From Zygnema cylindricum (lineage: Eukaryota; Streptophyta; Zygnematophyceae; Zygnematales; Zygnemataceae), in assembly GCA_037447655.1 (NCBI GenBank), contig JBBHKE010002929.1, forward strand, positions 176,084 to 240,083: 64,000 bases of DNA. Reading direction: 5' to 3'. A program made the position numbers and the translations under genes. The notes beneath the pieces were generated by a model. It searched no databases. It worked only from the letters and a program-made list of their open reading frames with translations, and had not been told where the DNA came from. Numbering within the stretch: position 1 is the stretch's first letter; the number at the start of each line of letters is the position of its first letter. Positions 1 to 9,939 of the stretch are shown piece by piece.

Positions 1-278
1 CTGATGTAATTCCATATTTTCTATGGCTGCCAATGTTAACAGAATGCGGACAGTTGGAAATCTGACAACTGGTGAAAATGTCTCTTCATAATCAATTCAT
101 TCTTTTTGATTATAACCCTTTGCTACTAGCCTAGCTTTGTATCTGTCGATGGTATTATGAGGATTAAGCTTTAATTTAAAGACCCACTTACTCCCAATTG
201 CTTTTCGATCGGAAGGAAGTTCCACGAGTTCCCACGTTTGGGCCTCCATAATCGATTTCATTTCATCATTTGCTGCTG
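1..278 (-). pseudogene. Element E: reverse transcriptase, N-terminal part
   Basis: On the minus strand this reads as the N-terminal copia reverse transcriptase block: the EEM..I..N.TWELV-type start, a KWVFKLKLN segment, [10 protein letters not shown] and the ETF.PVVRFPTVR stretch. An in-frame stop interrupts the segment after the YNQKE-type motif. The catalytic YVDD lies outside the window, because the element runs off the left edge. In the intact element this enzyme copied the element RNA into cDNA inside cytoplasmic particles. It follows integrase on the same strand, the usual Ty1/copia order. The family assignment is secure; the missing 3' part cannot be judged. Confidence 0.85.
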
Positions 279-956
279 CTATCCATTGTTCTTTTTCCGA
301 TGCACAAAACGCTTGTTGAATTGTGAGAAGCTCCTCAGAATTTGTATTGAATGCATAATGGTTTGCACTTGCATGTCGTCGACTACTTGTCTTTCTTCCC
401 CCAAAAATTCTGAGGCTGAAATTGAATGAAGCCTTACATTGCGTTTCTGTGAGACTATATGACCATTTGTGTTTTGGTTCGAAAAGTTAGCGACGAGATG
501 CTTTCGTCGCTCGTTCAGCGACGACGTCGTTTCGTCGCTAATTTGCGTATTTCCGCCGATTTCTTGTTCAACAATTTGATAAATTCGTCGTTGGTTCAAA
601 GTCGGGCCAGTTTGGTCCCGTGGTTTGTTGACGTCTCCAGCTCCTCCTGTCGAAGGGTCAGCGACGACTCCATCTCGTCGTTGGTTCAGCGATGAGATAA
701 TCTCATCGCTATCCATGTTCGGTGTTTCGCCTATATTCAAGGTTGGCCACGGTTTGTGTTCCATAATAACATATTCGGCAGTTTTCTCAACCTTTTTCTC
801 TGCGGTCATTTGAAAGACATCAACTGACTTCTCTTCATCTTTAATTCTAATAGTCCTAGTGACAAAGATTGTCTTTTTATCATGCACGTATACTCTATAT
901 CCTTTTGATTGATCATCGTAGCCTAGTATGATTCTTGCTACACCTTTTGGCTCCAT
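279..956 (-). pseudogene. Element E: integrase C-terminus and linker to RT
   Basis: A 225-codon open stretch begins with the conserved copia post-integrase block (GVARIILGYDD..KGYRVY) and runs into the hypervariable linker that precedes reverse transcriptase. The linker holds three or four degenerate copies of a SLNQRR-type peptide, encoded by TCGTCGC-rich DNA at about 488-715. It ends in the QWIAA..DEM block that opens RT, in another frame. The upstream integrase is in a different frame, so at least one frameshift separates them. The linker is not known to be catalytic. Confidence 0.75.
488..715. repeat. TCGTCGC-rich degenerate repeat in the E linker
   Basis: Several imperfect copies of a block like CGTCGTTGGTTCAGCGACGA occur, some facing each other so that TTAGCGACGA near 488 pairs with TCGTCGCTAA near 540. 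The period is irregular. The repeats keep the coding frame open on the minus strand, giving the SLNQRR-like peptide copies. I see no such block in the matching linker of the other copia elements here. Confidence 0.7.
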
Positions 957-2345
957 TTTCCTTTATGTGGAGAATTATCTAACATGACAACATTGCTTCC
1001 AAATACTCTAAAATGACTAACTTCTGGTTTGGTTCCTGACCATAATTCATACGACGTCTTCCCTTTAACTGCTCTAAATTTTATTCAATTTTTAATGTAT
1101 GCCGCACAAGTGAAGGCTTCAGCCCAGAATTTCGCATTTATATTTTTGTTTGCCAACATTGATCCAGCACTATCTGATAGTGTTTTGTTAACTCTCTCAG
1201 CTACACCATTCTGTTCTGGAGAATATGGTACCGTTAAATGACGAGAAATTCTGTTTTCTTTAAGATAGTTGATGAAATCCCGTGATACGTACTCCCCGCC
1301 ATTATCTGATCTCAACGTTAAGATAAGAACCCCGTGAATTTTCTCGCTCCATATCTTGAATTCTTTGAAACGAGAGAGCACCTCACTTTTCTCTTTCATA
1401 AAATAGATTTTTGTGAACCTAGAATAGTCATCTGTAAAGGTCACCATGAATCGAAATCCACCAGGTGATGGTATCAGAGCTGGTCCCCATACATCAGAGT
1501 GAATTACTTCTAACACTCTACCTGCTCTATGGCTGCTTTCGGAAGGAAAAGGATTTTTATGAATATTTCCGAGAGCACATCCATCACAAAAATGTTTTTT
1601 TTTGCTATTGATTTTGACTCCTGTAATTATACCTTTTTTATCCATTCTGTCAAGACTTTCATAGTGGACATGACCAAGTCTTTTATGCCATAAGTTATTG
1701 TCAGAGAGGACAGCCGAATACAAAACATCTTTTCCATTAATATTGGCAATATCAAGCCTATACATCAGATTTGGACCTCGGGTTCCTACCAGTGCTACTC
1801 TACCTTGTTTTTTGACTACTTGCTTTCCATTTTTCAGCAGCACTTCAAAGTCTTTGCTTTCTACAAGCGAAGTGGAGAAGAGGCTTTTCTTGAAGTCAAC
1901 AACATAGAGAACATCGTTGAGTTTTCTTTCAACTTGTTTACCGTTAATGAGAACTTTGAGTGTTGGCGTGTCTTTAGCGTTAAATATGACAAACTGTCCG
2001 TCCGCATAATAAATTTTCTTCGGAGATATTGGGTGAAGATTATCAAAATATGCTATGTTCCAACACATATGTTGAGACGCTCCGGTATCGATGATCCACC
2101 CAAAGTCCCTATCTCCTTCAGTTGTGATGTTCAACGTAAACAATTCCTTGTCAGATGGTTCGGAAAAAGTGAGGACTTCATCCTCGTTTTTGTTCGTCTC
2201 TGAAGAAAAAGTCGATGTTTTTGCAGGTTGTCGAATTTTCGGTTTTCTGATAAACCATCTTTGTCAAAATACACCTGTCTCATAAGCTTTAATATAATCA
2301 GGGCAGCTCCTATATCCATGTCCTTTTGCATTACAATAATAACAC
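957..2345 (-). pseudogene. Element E: zinc knuckle, protease and integrase
   Basis: The minus strand gives, in order, a perfect CCHC zinc knuckle (CYYCNAKGHGYRSC, about 2300-2343), a copia protease core (DTGASQHM, near 2080), the integrase HHCC zinc finger (HKRLGHVH, then CDGC) and the integrase core. The catalytic acidic residues are visible: D in HSDVWGP, D in RSDNGGEY and E in SPEQNGVAER. The frame is open from about 2240 down to 1085 with one TGA between zinc knuckle and protease. Downstream it breaks by frameshift before the 279-956 segment. Protease would process the polyprotein and integrase would insert the cDNA. This is the least damaged pol segment of the five copia families, but the element as a whole is dead. 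Confidence 0.88.
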
Positions 2346-2939
2346 ATGTCAGGTTTGCGAGGAACTTGATTCTGATTATTATGAAACTTTTTCTTTTAAA
2401 AAGTTTGCGCGTTAAAAGCTTTTGCCTGTCCAATACCTTTAAATGCTTCTTAACTAGACTCTTCATCTAGGACATACTCAATTGCTATCGCTAAATTCGA
2501 ATCAGCTTCTGCGAGTTTTTTCAGATTATCAGAGGCTCCTTTATATTCACTAAGAAGCCCTCTCATTAGTAACAAAGCTTGTAGATCATCAAGAAACGTA
2601 CCACTTGAACATGCATTTTCTACTATTGGTGTTCTCAGACCATAACAATACTCAGCCATAGTACCGCCGGTATACTTATACTCCCAGATTTTTCCAGCCG
2701 TAATCATCTACTGCTGCACATTAGTTTTGGTGTGCATCTTTTTACATAGAATTCTATATTTTTGACGTTTTTTTCATGTGAATATGCGTCATAGCGAGCT
2801 TATTTGAAATAAGCATTTTAATAGGGTGGAGACACTGCAAATTTTTCTTTTTCCAGCTGGCGTCTGATTCCGCCAAAGATCCGTCCACCACGTCCATCAA
2901 ATTCGAGTTAAGAAAGTATAGTTCCACCATATCCGCTCA

Positions 2940-2957
2940 ATATATATATATATATAT
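2940..2957. repeat. (TA)n microsatellite in E gag
   Basis: About nine TA dinucleotides in a row sit inside the gag reading frame of element E, just after the IFDGKEY block. It reads as alternating Y and I before the frame stops. Confidence 0.9.
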
Positions 2958-2987
2958 TCCTTGCCATCAAAGATAGGAGTTCTTGAC

Positions 2988-3002
2988 GGTGGGCCCATAA
3001 CC
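2988..3002 (-). other. Half-tRNA primer-binding site, element E
   Basis: On the minus strand GGTTATGGGCCCACC directly follows the CAACA end of the LTR. It is complementary to the anticodon arm of plant initiator tRNA-Met (GGTGGGCCCATAACC, recalled, not searched). This implies priming by a cleaved or internally annealed tRNA rather than by the tRNA 3' end. Confidence 0.85.
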
Positions 3003-3532
3003 TGTTGTTTTATGATAGCCTGCGCAGCACCAGCAGTTGCTGAAGTATAAGCCATCACAGAACCAAAGATAGGAAGCACTCAAGATACTAACTTTGATCC
3101 ACTGCACAAAGCAGTCAATAAGACTAAATGGTCCCAAACTAAATGAGAGTAGAGTTTATTGCGTGTGGTGACAACTCACAAAGTTTCAAGCAAAACGCCC
3201 AATTAACCCCAGAGATACACCCCAGAGTATATCCCTTAAATTGCACATATATGCTCTTTGAAACCTCATAAAAGGAATACATGAAAGTAACTAAGTCCTA
3301 GAATTTATACAAATAAATTTTACTACTCTCTAATTAGCCAATCACAGCGGTGTAAAGAATGTTACGGTACTATTTAACTGTACTCTAATATTCTCTAACT
3401 AATTACCTGATGTATGTTAAATTTATCTACAATGTCTACTGTTTAGTACCGTACAGACGAACCTTAATTGTCTACGGACGTCTATTACTAACCGAACACA
3501 CTAATATACAATTACGTGTGATGACAAACTCC
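3003..3532 (-). repeat. Element E 5' LTR (truncated at its outer end)
   Basis: The LTR ends in CAACA at 3003, immediately before the PBS. Its outer part is cut off at 3533, where LTR-D begins on the opposite strand. The 530 bases left include the Gag start codon near the inner end. No target duplication can be found for the truncated side. Confidence 0.65.
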
Positions 3533-4602
3533 TGTTGGTTTTTGGAAACCGTTAGTCCTCTCTTTATCACATTGATATGCTGCTATGCTGCCATGCTGCG
3601 CTGGTCACACCGCAGACATAGCAGCATGTATGAAAAAGATATTGTGCTGCCATGCTACGTTGGTCACATCGCAGCCATAGCAGCTTGCGTACTAAGTACT
3701 AAGAGTATTGAACATACGGAATTGGACTTCAAGTGACGCGAAGAAACATAGACGAAAGTGTTGAATGTGTTGGAGAAATAGACGGCGGATCGCTAAACGA
3801 TCCGATGATTAACATTCGAAATGATTTAAATTGTTCGTCGGCCGTACGAAACATAATGCGGCGGTCAACATGTGATGAATTAGACGCCATCGGAGCTACG
3901 GACGGCAGCGCCGTCAGTTTGGTGAGGGACGCGAAATCGCGTCCATCACATGATATTTATTTTGGACGGTCTTGATTCGTTTGACGGAATTCGTACGACG
4001 TGTAAATATTTAACAATGTTTTGTCCTCTGTATTTAATTATTATTGTAGATCTTAGGTACACTCACATTAATAGAGGGAGTTGATTGATTACGTACGGCT
4101 GGTATGCCTCCGTACAGTTAGTAGTAAGCTATAGTGTATATTTGTAGGACTTAGTCATTTCTAGAATTAGGAACTTTTTGGACAGAAACTGTTTCTGCTC
4201 CTTTTTGGGAATTTCATCTGAGAATTGCTCTAAGTTTTATAGGCAGAATTATCCGAAATTTTGCATGTGTGTTCCTCCTTGTGTGGGCAATATTGTGGCA
4301 AATTTGCAGACATATTGTGAGTCTGATTTGCTTGGGGCTTCATTGTGAAGTTGGTCATATTTATCAAAGTTGTGGCAGGCTGTTATTCCATCAAACCTTA
4401 GATATTGTCATAGGGTTTATTTATATTGATTATTCCATGAAACCCTAAATGTTGTTGTATGTTAAATGGAGGATGCATTTCAAATGATTGTTCATTGGCC
4501 TAGCTTCGCCTAGCTTCTTGCATGATAGTTTGGGTGGCTTCTGCGGTCTATTTTAGACTAAAGAACAACAAAATCCATGGCTGAAAATGGCTATGGACAA
4601 CA
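3533..4602 (+). repeat. LTR-D, 5' copy
   Basis: The outer end (TGTTGGTTTTTGG) resembles the start of the LTR-D copy at 31608-32676. The inner end GGACAACA abuts the PBS. The central block with the GACGGC/GCCGTC and GGACGCGA/TCGCGTCC hairpins (about 3902-3948) matches the copies at 6662 and 32273. The Gag ATG at 4577 lies 26 bases before the LTR end. The first 200 bases do not align well with the 3' LTR, so the outer boundary is less certain. Confidence 0.65.
3902..3948. promoter_or_regulatory. Paired hairpins in LTR-D
   Basis: GACGGCAGCGCCGTC is followed 13 bases later by GGACGCGAAATCGCGTCC. Both are near-perfect short hairpins and both are kept in the 3' LTR (about 6666-6712) and in the minus-strand copy (about 32273-32311). 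The conservation against a diverged background suggests a function in the LTR, but none can be assigned. Confidence 0.5.
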
Positions 4603-5697
4603 GGTTATGGGCCCACGCCCTTGGCTACCCATTTTGGATGAATCAACCTTGCCCATATTTGATGGTTTTAAATATTACTATTGGATGAGTATGATGGAGA
4701 GCTACTTGAAGTCAAGGAAGCTAATGGATGTGGTGGACGGGACATGTGTTGAATCATCGGTTGGATGGGAGGAGAAGAACAATGAGTGTATCCTGATTAT
4801 CAAGCTATCCTTCAATGAGGAATTTGTATTGACTTACCTTGGTCTGGAAAGTGCAGCTGAGTTATGGAAGTGCTTAGAATGTGGATATCAAAGACTTCTG
4901 TGTATCACTGGATGAGTAGTGTCACAAAAATAGTTGAGTATAAGTATGATGGAGGTAGTATGATAAATTACTGTATTGGGTTACAAATATTGTTGTTTGT
5001 AGAAAATGAGATTGCAGGTGGAAACTTTACAAATGCTCAAAAGGCTTTTCTGTTAATAAAAGGATTACCTAAGGAATATAGATGTGCTTTAGATAGAATA
5101 AAACAGGTTGATTAAAGTGATTGGAACTTACAATTAGCAATCAGGTGTGTTTTAGAAGAAGAGACCAATAATGAGGCTCTAAAGATTAGGGGGAATTTTC
5201 AAGGTGTCAGATCACAGTTTCAAAGAAATAAGAGAAGTAAAAAGCTAGAAAATTGTTTTTATTGTAATGATGTAGGACATACTTTCAGGGTATGTCCTCT
5301 ATATAAAAGTGCATGTCTCACAGGAAATTTCAGAGAAGGGTGGGACAACAACCGAGTTCAACCCCCTATACAAAGGCAACGGAATGCATTTACTAATCCG
5401 AGGAAATATTGTGAAGATAAAAGGGTTACACCTTCTTTCGAGAAATTTGTTTATTTGCCGACCGTCATTTTTGGAAATATGGAGAAGGAGGACAGAGGGG
5501 GAAAAATAATTGTCACCGAAGATGGTGTGGAGGAAAAGGAGACAGAAAAGGACGCGGTTTTAGAAACTTTTTCTGGTGACAGATTGGTGAGTGAAAAATG
5601 CTTACAAGTGGGAGAGTTAAGTGAAGTAAAAGGAGTGGGAGGAAAAGATGAGGAAGTGATGGTGGAACAGAAAAAAAAATGTGGATGTGGAATTTAA
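4577..5697 (+). pseudogene. Element D: gag (capsid, zinc knuckle, acidic region)
   Basis: Gag starts at ATG 4577 inside the LTR (MAENGYGQQVMGP) and reads through the PBS. A capsid-like part carries YYWMSMMESYLKSRKL and, after a frameshift near 4870, the EYKYDGGSMINYC and AFLLIKGLPKEY blocks. A TAA at 5113-5115 interrupts it. From 5116 the same frame is open to 5697 and contains a perfect CCHC knuckle (CFYCNDVGHTFRVC, about 5257-5298) followed by a glutamate-rich region. In the live element this formed particles and packaged RNA. Only one frameshift and one stop break it, so it decayed late or was under selection for longer than the pol-bearing copies. Confidence 0.8.
4603..4616 (+). other. 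Half-tRNA primer-binding site, element D
   Basis: GGTTATGGGCCCAC directly follows the LTR end. It is 14 bases complementary to the anticodon arm of plant initiator tRNA-Met, and it is read in the Gag frame as VMGP. Confidence 0.85.
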
Positions 5698-6013
5698 TGA
5701 CCTTAGAGAAGATGATAGGAAAAATGTTCGGATTATTGGGGTAAGAAAGGGAGTTTGTAATTTTGGAAAACGAAATAAAACTGCAAAAATTGGAAAAATA
5801 GGAAAAGAAACCCGGAAGAGAAGATTAGTGAAGAAAAAGGCAGGAATTAGAATTCATGACATTAAAAGGGTAGAAAACGGTGACAAAGATGTAAACTTAC
5901 ATAAAACACAAAAATTCATTAAGAAAACAAAGAAAATAGGCAGGACTCAAAAGATCACTAGTAGAAGAAAACATGTTCCGAAAGTGGTTAAAAGAAGACG
6001 GCGTGAAAAGTAA
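5681..6013 (+). pseudogene. Element D: lysine/arginine-rich C-terminal frame
   Basis: A 110-codon frame overlaps the end of the gag frame by 17 bases in the +1 frame. The overlap lies at a run of nine A residues (about 5670-5678), so one base gained or lost there, or slippage, would fuse the two into one long Gag. The product is extremely basic, ending in repeated KK/RR groups (KVVKRRRREK). I recognise no known domain. An RNA-binding tail is a reasonable guess; an unrelated captured sequence is the alternative. No pol motif follows it. Confidence 0.5.
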
Positions 6014-6198
6014 GTTTACGGAGGTGACTACCATTAAAATTCAGTAATATATGTAAAATTTCGAATTTTGCATTTTGTTTTTGTAAAATTAGTTGAAAAG
6101 AAAGTTTAATTTTTGAGGACTCAAGAAGAGGCAACGGTAGCAATGGTTTTTTGGAGAGGACGCATTTTTGGAAGAAATGGTAGAAGGAACTTGGACCA

Positions 6199-6325
6199 GT
6201 AACGCAGTTAGAGCAGTAACGCAGCTGGAGGAGTGGTGAATCGGCAAAAGCAGTTCGCGTCGCAACGTAGCCACGTAGCGCAGCAACGCAGCATCACAAC
6301 GCAGCCTCGCAACGCAGAGGAAGCA
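6199..6325. repeat. GCAACGCAG-type minisatellite in element D
   Basis: About nine degenerate copies of a motif like CGCAACGCAG (variants GTAACGCAG, GCAACGTAG, TAGCGCAGC) lie between the last coding frame and the polypurine tract of D. Similar GC-rich CTGC/CGTTGC stretches occur in the 5' LTR-D near 3579-3690 and at 56930-57125. Confidence 0.7.
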
Positions 6326-6436
6326 GTGGTGACGTTTGAACGAAAGGGAAAAAGGGAGGAAATTTGAAGGTACGAAAAGGTAGATTTAATTTTAACACGC
6401 AACATATTTCATTTCGGATGCACGAAACTATATTTT

Positions 6437-6444
6437 CGGGGGAG
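6437..6444 (+). other. Polypurine tract, element D
   Basis: CGGGGGAG immediately precedes the 3' LTR. This is the expected position of the plus-strand primer, and it is close to the AAGGGGAG tract of the A family. Confidence 0.75.
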
Positions 6445-7390
6445 TGCTGTTTTGAAAAGATAGTTTCGTGCATACACGACATTTCGTATGCAAAGTATTA
6501 ATTGTATTTACTATGGAAGTTCGAAATGAAAGTGGCGTGAGCGGCACTTATTGGAAAAGGATGCCGACAGTACGGACTAATTTGGTTGAGGTGACGTCAG
6601 CTCGTCAAGTGCATTGTGTGACCACGCAACACGACATCAAGGATGTCGAATAAAGATCTACATACGGCGGCGCCGTCAGTTTGGTGAGGGACGCGAAATC
6701 GCGTCCATCACATGATATTTATTTTGGACGGTTCCGATTCGTTTGACGGAATTCGTAAGACTTGTAAATATTTAACATTGTTTTGTCATGTGTATTAATT
6801 GTCAGTGTAGATGAGGTACACTCACATTAATAGAGGTAGTCGATTGATTACGTACGGCTGGTATGCCTCCGTACAGTTAATAGTAAGCTGTAGTATATAT
6901 TTGTAGGACTTAGTCATTTTGAGACTTAGGAACTTTTTGGACAGAAAGTGTTTATGCTCCTTTTTGGGTTTTTCATCTGAGAATTGCTCTCACTTTTATT
7001 GGCAAAATTCTAAGAAATTTTTCATGTGTGTTCCTCCTTGTATTGGAAATATTGTGGCAAATTTTCATACCTAGTGTGCGTCTTGTTTAATTGGGGCTTC
7101 ATTGTGAAGTTGGTCAAATTAGTCAAAGTTCTGGCAAGCTGTTTTTCTGCAACTATGACTAGGTGATGTGGGAATTCTGGTTGGTATATTTATATGAAAT
7201 TTGGTGGGGATACTAAGTGGCTTAGGCACTATCATATTGTGAAGTTTCAGCTTGGTTTGGTTAGGTTGAGTAGTTTCAGCTTGGTTTGGTTATTCTGTAG
7301 AATTCTGAGTGGAATCAAAGGAGGCTGTTTTGGGGTAGTCTGTGGTGCTTCCGAGGGTACATTCATGGCTGAAAAGGGCTATGAACAACA
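6445..7390 (+). repeat. LTR-D, 3' copy
   Basis: It starts TGCTGTTTTGAAAAGATAGTTTCGTGC, which aligns with the start of the LTR-D copy at 18471-19821 on the other strand, and it ends GAACAACA. The ATG at 7365 again lies 26 bases before the end, as in the 5' copy, which supports both boundaries. The hairpin block and the TTGATTACGTACGGCTGG block are shared with the 5' LTR. Confidence 0.75.
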
Positions 7391-7500
7391 TATGTCACTT
7401 ATGCTGATTTTTGGCTTGAGTTCCTTGGGCATTCGCTGTAATGCTGAGGTTGTTATGAGGTTATGGAGAGCTCCGATATCCACCACTGCATCTTGATACC
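7391..7500 (-). pseudogene. Element F: gypsy-type protease fragment
   Basis: One minus-strand frame reads VVDIGALHNLITTSAL, which resembles the gypsy protease core VDSGATHNLI with the catalytic Asp present and Ser changed to Ile. It is cut off at 7390 by element D. It lies downstream of gag on the same strand, the expected Ty3/gypsy order. The match is short. Confidence 0.45.
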
Positions 7501-8809
7501 CGAGTATCCATTAGGTTTAAAATTACCTGCCTTTTTAATAATAAGAGCCACCGACAGGGCCTTATAATCTCTTTCCGCCATAGAAGTTTTCGGTTTTGTC
7601 GACATGAAGACTTTCTTGGGTGGTTCTGCCAAAGCGACTCTTTCCCTCCTGGTGTGAATCTCTTTCCCTAGTGCTTGAATGAGGATTTTTTCAGGCAAAT
7701 TGTGGAAGGAAGCTAGCATTTTGACGTGAGTTAGGGAGTAGTGCATCAGGTGTTGTACTAGCATAATGCCAATTTGGAGGAAAGAGGGTGAGCTTTGGGC
7801 AATGAAATCAGTGAGTCCTCATCTTTCGATTTCTCTTGTTCCCCCCCCCTCTGCTTCCTCACTCTTTGCGTCATAATTCCCTATTAGAGGTGTAATTGGC
7901 GAATCTTTTGGTGGTCATTCAGCCAAGTATCGGTCGAACCATTCTTGATTTGTTTCAGTGGTCAAATCATCTTTTTTCGGCTGTGGTTTCTTGTAATCCA
8001 CGAAACCATAGAAAGTTTCTTTAGAGCCGGAGGAGGCGGATGGGTTGGTTTTAGGCCCAGCCCAATGTGACTATTCAAAAAGATAGCTCGCGATGTGAAG
8101 GATAAAGGGCCGGTGGCTTTGCGGCTGTTGTTTTTTGGTTCCATCGACTATTTGTCCTTTCTCTGTGAGGAAGAGGTAGAGCGAAGTTGCTGTTGAGTGT
8201 CCCCTACTTCGACGTTCCACGCTCTAGACCGAAATGTCCGAGCCTGATGAGCCTTTAGAGGCTCCATATCCCAACCCATGAGGTCATCATCATCTCCACC
8301 GACCGTGGTCTGTTGTTCTAGCTCCGCTAGTTTTTGTAGCAATTCTTGTTTCTGTTTCTGCATTTTGAGCCGGCGTCAAAGGTTGAGGTGTGCGGGCATT
8401 TGATCCCTAGTGGAGAGCAACTAATTCTGCTGCCATGGCGACCAATTGAGTACTCTGCTGCTGCATGATATGTTCTGGCGTCAGTCTACTTGGTCTTGGT
8501 TCATCGGGATATCGACGTCCCCAAGGATACAAAAGTTGCAATGGTAGAGGATTAACGGTTGTTTCTCTTTCGCCTGTGAACAAAGCATATTGCATCATTT
8601 CCTTTGGGACCCCATTCTTGCGGAAACATTGCCCTTTCTTAAGGCCCATGAACCCACAAGCCAACCATTTTGACCCGTTAGTTGTGTACTTCCCCCTTAG
8701 CTCATTAGAGATTTGAGCATCATCAAATTTAGGAAGTCTGATTTATCTTAACAGGGATTGAGAAATCTTAGCAGTTTCAAAAAGCGGAGTAAGTTTCAAG
8801 TTTCCATGG
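7501..8809 (-). pseudogene. Element F: decayed region between gag and protease
   Basis: Several broken minus-strand frames cover this stretch, including a charged, glutamine-rich helix-like segment near 8363 (QKQKQELLQKLAELEQQ) and a segment near 8650 with LKKGQCFRKNGVPKE. I do not recognise a domain. The position on the coding strand of F between its zinc knuckle and its protease fragment makes it part of the F polyprotein. An older insertion of another sequence is possible. Confidence 0.35.
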
Positions 8810-9934
8810 TTACCGGCGTGATTTCCCCTCTCCTGCTCCCAGCCTACGTTCCCGCTGCTTTCGGATTATTTCTGCACGTACTTTCTCAAACTTTTTTTGT
8901 TTGATAGTGAGTTTTGGGTTGAGCTTCATGGGGCATTGTTTCCACCCGTGACCGGTTTGGTTGAAGTTCAAGCAATTGTACAGATATACCTTTTCATCCG
9001 CACCCATTCTAGGTTTGGATCTGGTCTCAACATCCTGTTTTCTTAAGCTTCCGCAAAGCTTGAAGCTATGTTTGTTCCTCTTGGTTAACAGAGGATTCTC
9101 CCGCAAAACCTGCAAAGTTGGCTTGTGCTTTGCCAGTAACAACCTTTTCTCTCTCCTCGCTGTGTACAAAATGATCATATAACTTCATTGCAGTCAATAA
9201 AAATTCTTGCGTCGTGGGATTCCCGTCGTGGATTGCCTCACTAGCAATCTTATTATCTAGAGCTGCCTGTCTTGTTGGCCTAAACGAATTCTGAACAGCA
9301 ACATAGTATTTTGTGGGCATCGCTGCTGTATGAATTCTAAACAGCTTGGTCTTCTGACAGAGGCTTGAGAGGCGGTTGACCAACATCTGCGGAGTTTCAT
9401 TTTTCAAACATTGCAATTCCGTGAACTCCTTGATTGCAGTTTCGTTCTTTTATGAATAAAGAAGTATCCAGACGTCTAGAAGAGTGGTGTAAGGAGTTGG
9501 GTTGGCAACCATCCGGGTGGCTGCCATGGCGGCCTGTAGGGCTTGCAGATGGTTGACATAGGCCCTACCTTGGGCGTGCAGTTTCATGTCCATAATGAGA
9601 GTGGAGGTGACACGAACTGATGCGGCGGCACCCAGGTCTATTGCTACCTGAAAGGCTTTGGCATCCAAAGCCGGATCTAAGATTTTGATGCTAGAAGCCA
9701 TCAACAAGGGTTGACGCTCCTTATAGTTGGCCAAAGCTCCTCGAGCTAGATAGATGACCATCATAGGAAAAAGAGTTGTCTCTAAATCCCCAAGGATGGC
9801 CCCTCCCCTGTATTTGTTAATTTCGGACTGCGTGAAGGATTTCCATAGAAATTCAAAATCAGAAAAAGCAATTTTCGAGTTGTCCCCTACAAAGATCCGG
9901 ATTTCCCCCATTCTCCTTTCTTCCTTGATAGGAC
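8810..9934 (-). pseudogene. Element F: gag core and zinc knuckle
   Basis: Three consecutive minus-strand frames (9934-9450, 9416-9066, 9178-8810) form a retroviral-type Gag. It has a capsid-like helical part, then ETPQMLVNRLSSLCQKT (typical gypsy retrotransposon gag), then a knuckle-like CLNFNQTGHGWKQC whose second Cys is Phe. Frameshifts separate the three. The N-terminus continues on the far side of element B1: the codons at 9934 join those at 28340 once B1 and one TAGTG copy are removed. I assign F to Ty3/gypsy from this gag and the protease fragment; RT was not found to confirm it. Confidence 0.55.
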
Positions 9935-9939
9935 TAGTG

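Larger units (their letters stand above)
2346..3079 (-). pseudogene. Element E: gag
   Basis: Gag opens at 3079 or, more likely, at the second methionine at 3055 (MAYTSATAG). Both lie inside the LTR. It reads through the primer-binding site as QQVMGPPSR and into the family-conserved IFDGKEY block. A (TA)n run at 2940-2957 then replaces or disrupts the coding sequence. Further down, a capsid-like segment (KYTGGTMAEYCYGL, then LLLMRGLLSEY) matches the DQK..EY.YKGG..L.FCNEL region of the A family. Stops and frameshifts occur at several points. The order LTR, gag, zinc knuckle, protease confirms the assignment. Confidence 0.75.
3533..7390 (+). mobile_element. Element D: gag-only (TR-GAG-like) LTR retrotransposon
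   Basis: A plus-strand element with a 5' LTR (3533-4602), a half-tRNA PBS, a gag with an intact zinc knuckle, a basic C-terminal frame, a polypurine tract and a 3' LTR (6445-7390). The internal region is only about 1.84 kb and shows no protease, integrase or RT motif. That is the layout of non-autonomous elements described in plants as TR-GAG. The flanking 5-mers (ACTCC and TATGT) do not match, and the U3 parts of the two LTRs differ. The copy may therefore be a recombinant of two D elements, or its flanks may have been rearranged. Confidence 0.65.

Noticed and set aside
3410-3975. Two adjacent frames of 108 and 80 codons
   Set aside because: They span the E LTR/LTR-D boundary and the LTR-D hairpins; there are no motifs and they are not conserved in the other LTR-D copies.
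5455-6013. A host gene captured by element D
   Set aside because: The frame is continuous with the gag zinc knuckle and there are no introns or known domains, so capture is not shown; it is treated as the Gag C-terminus.
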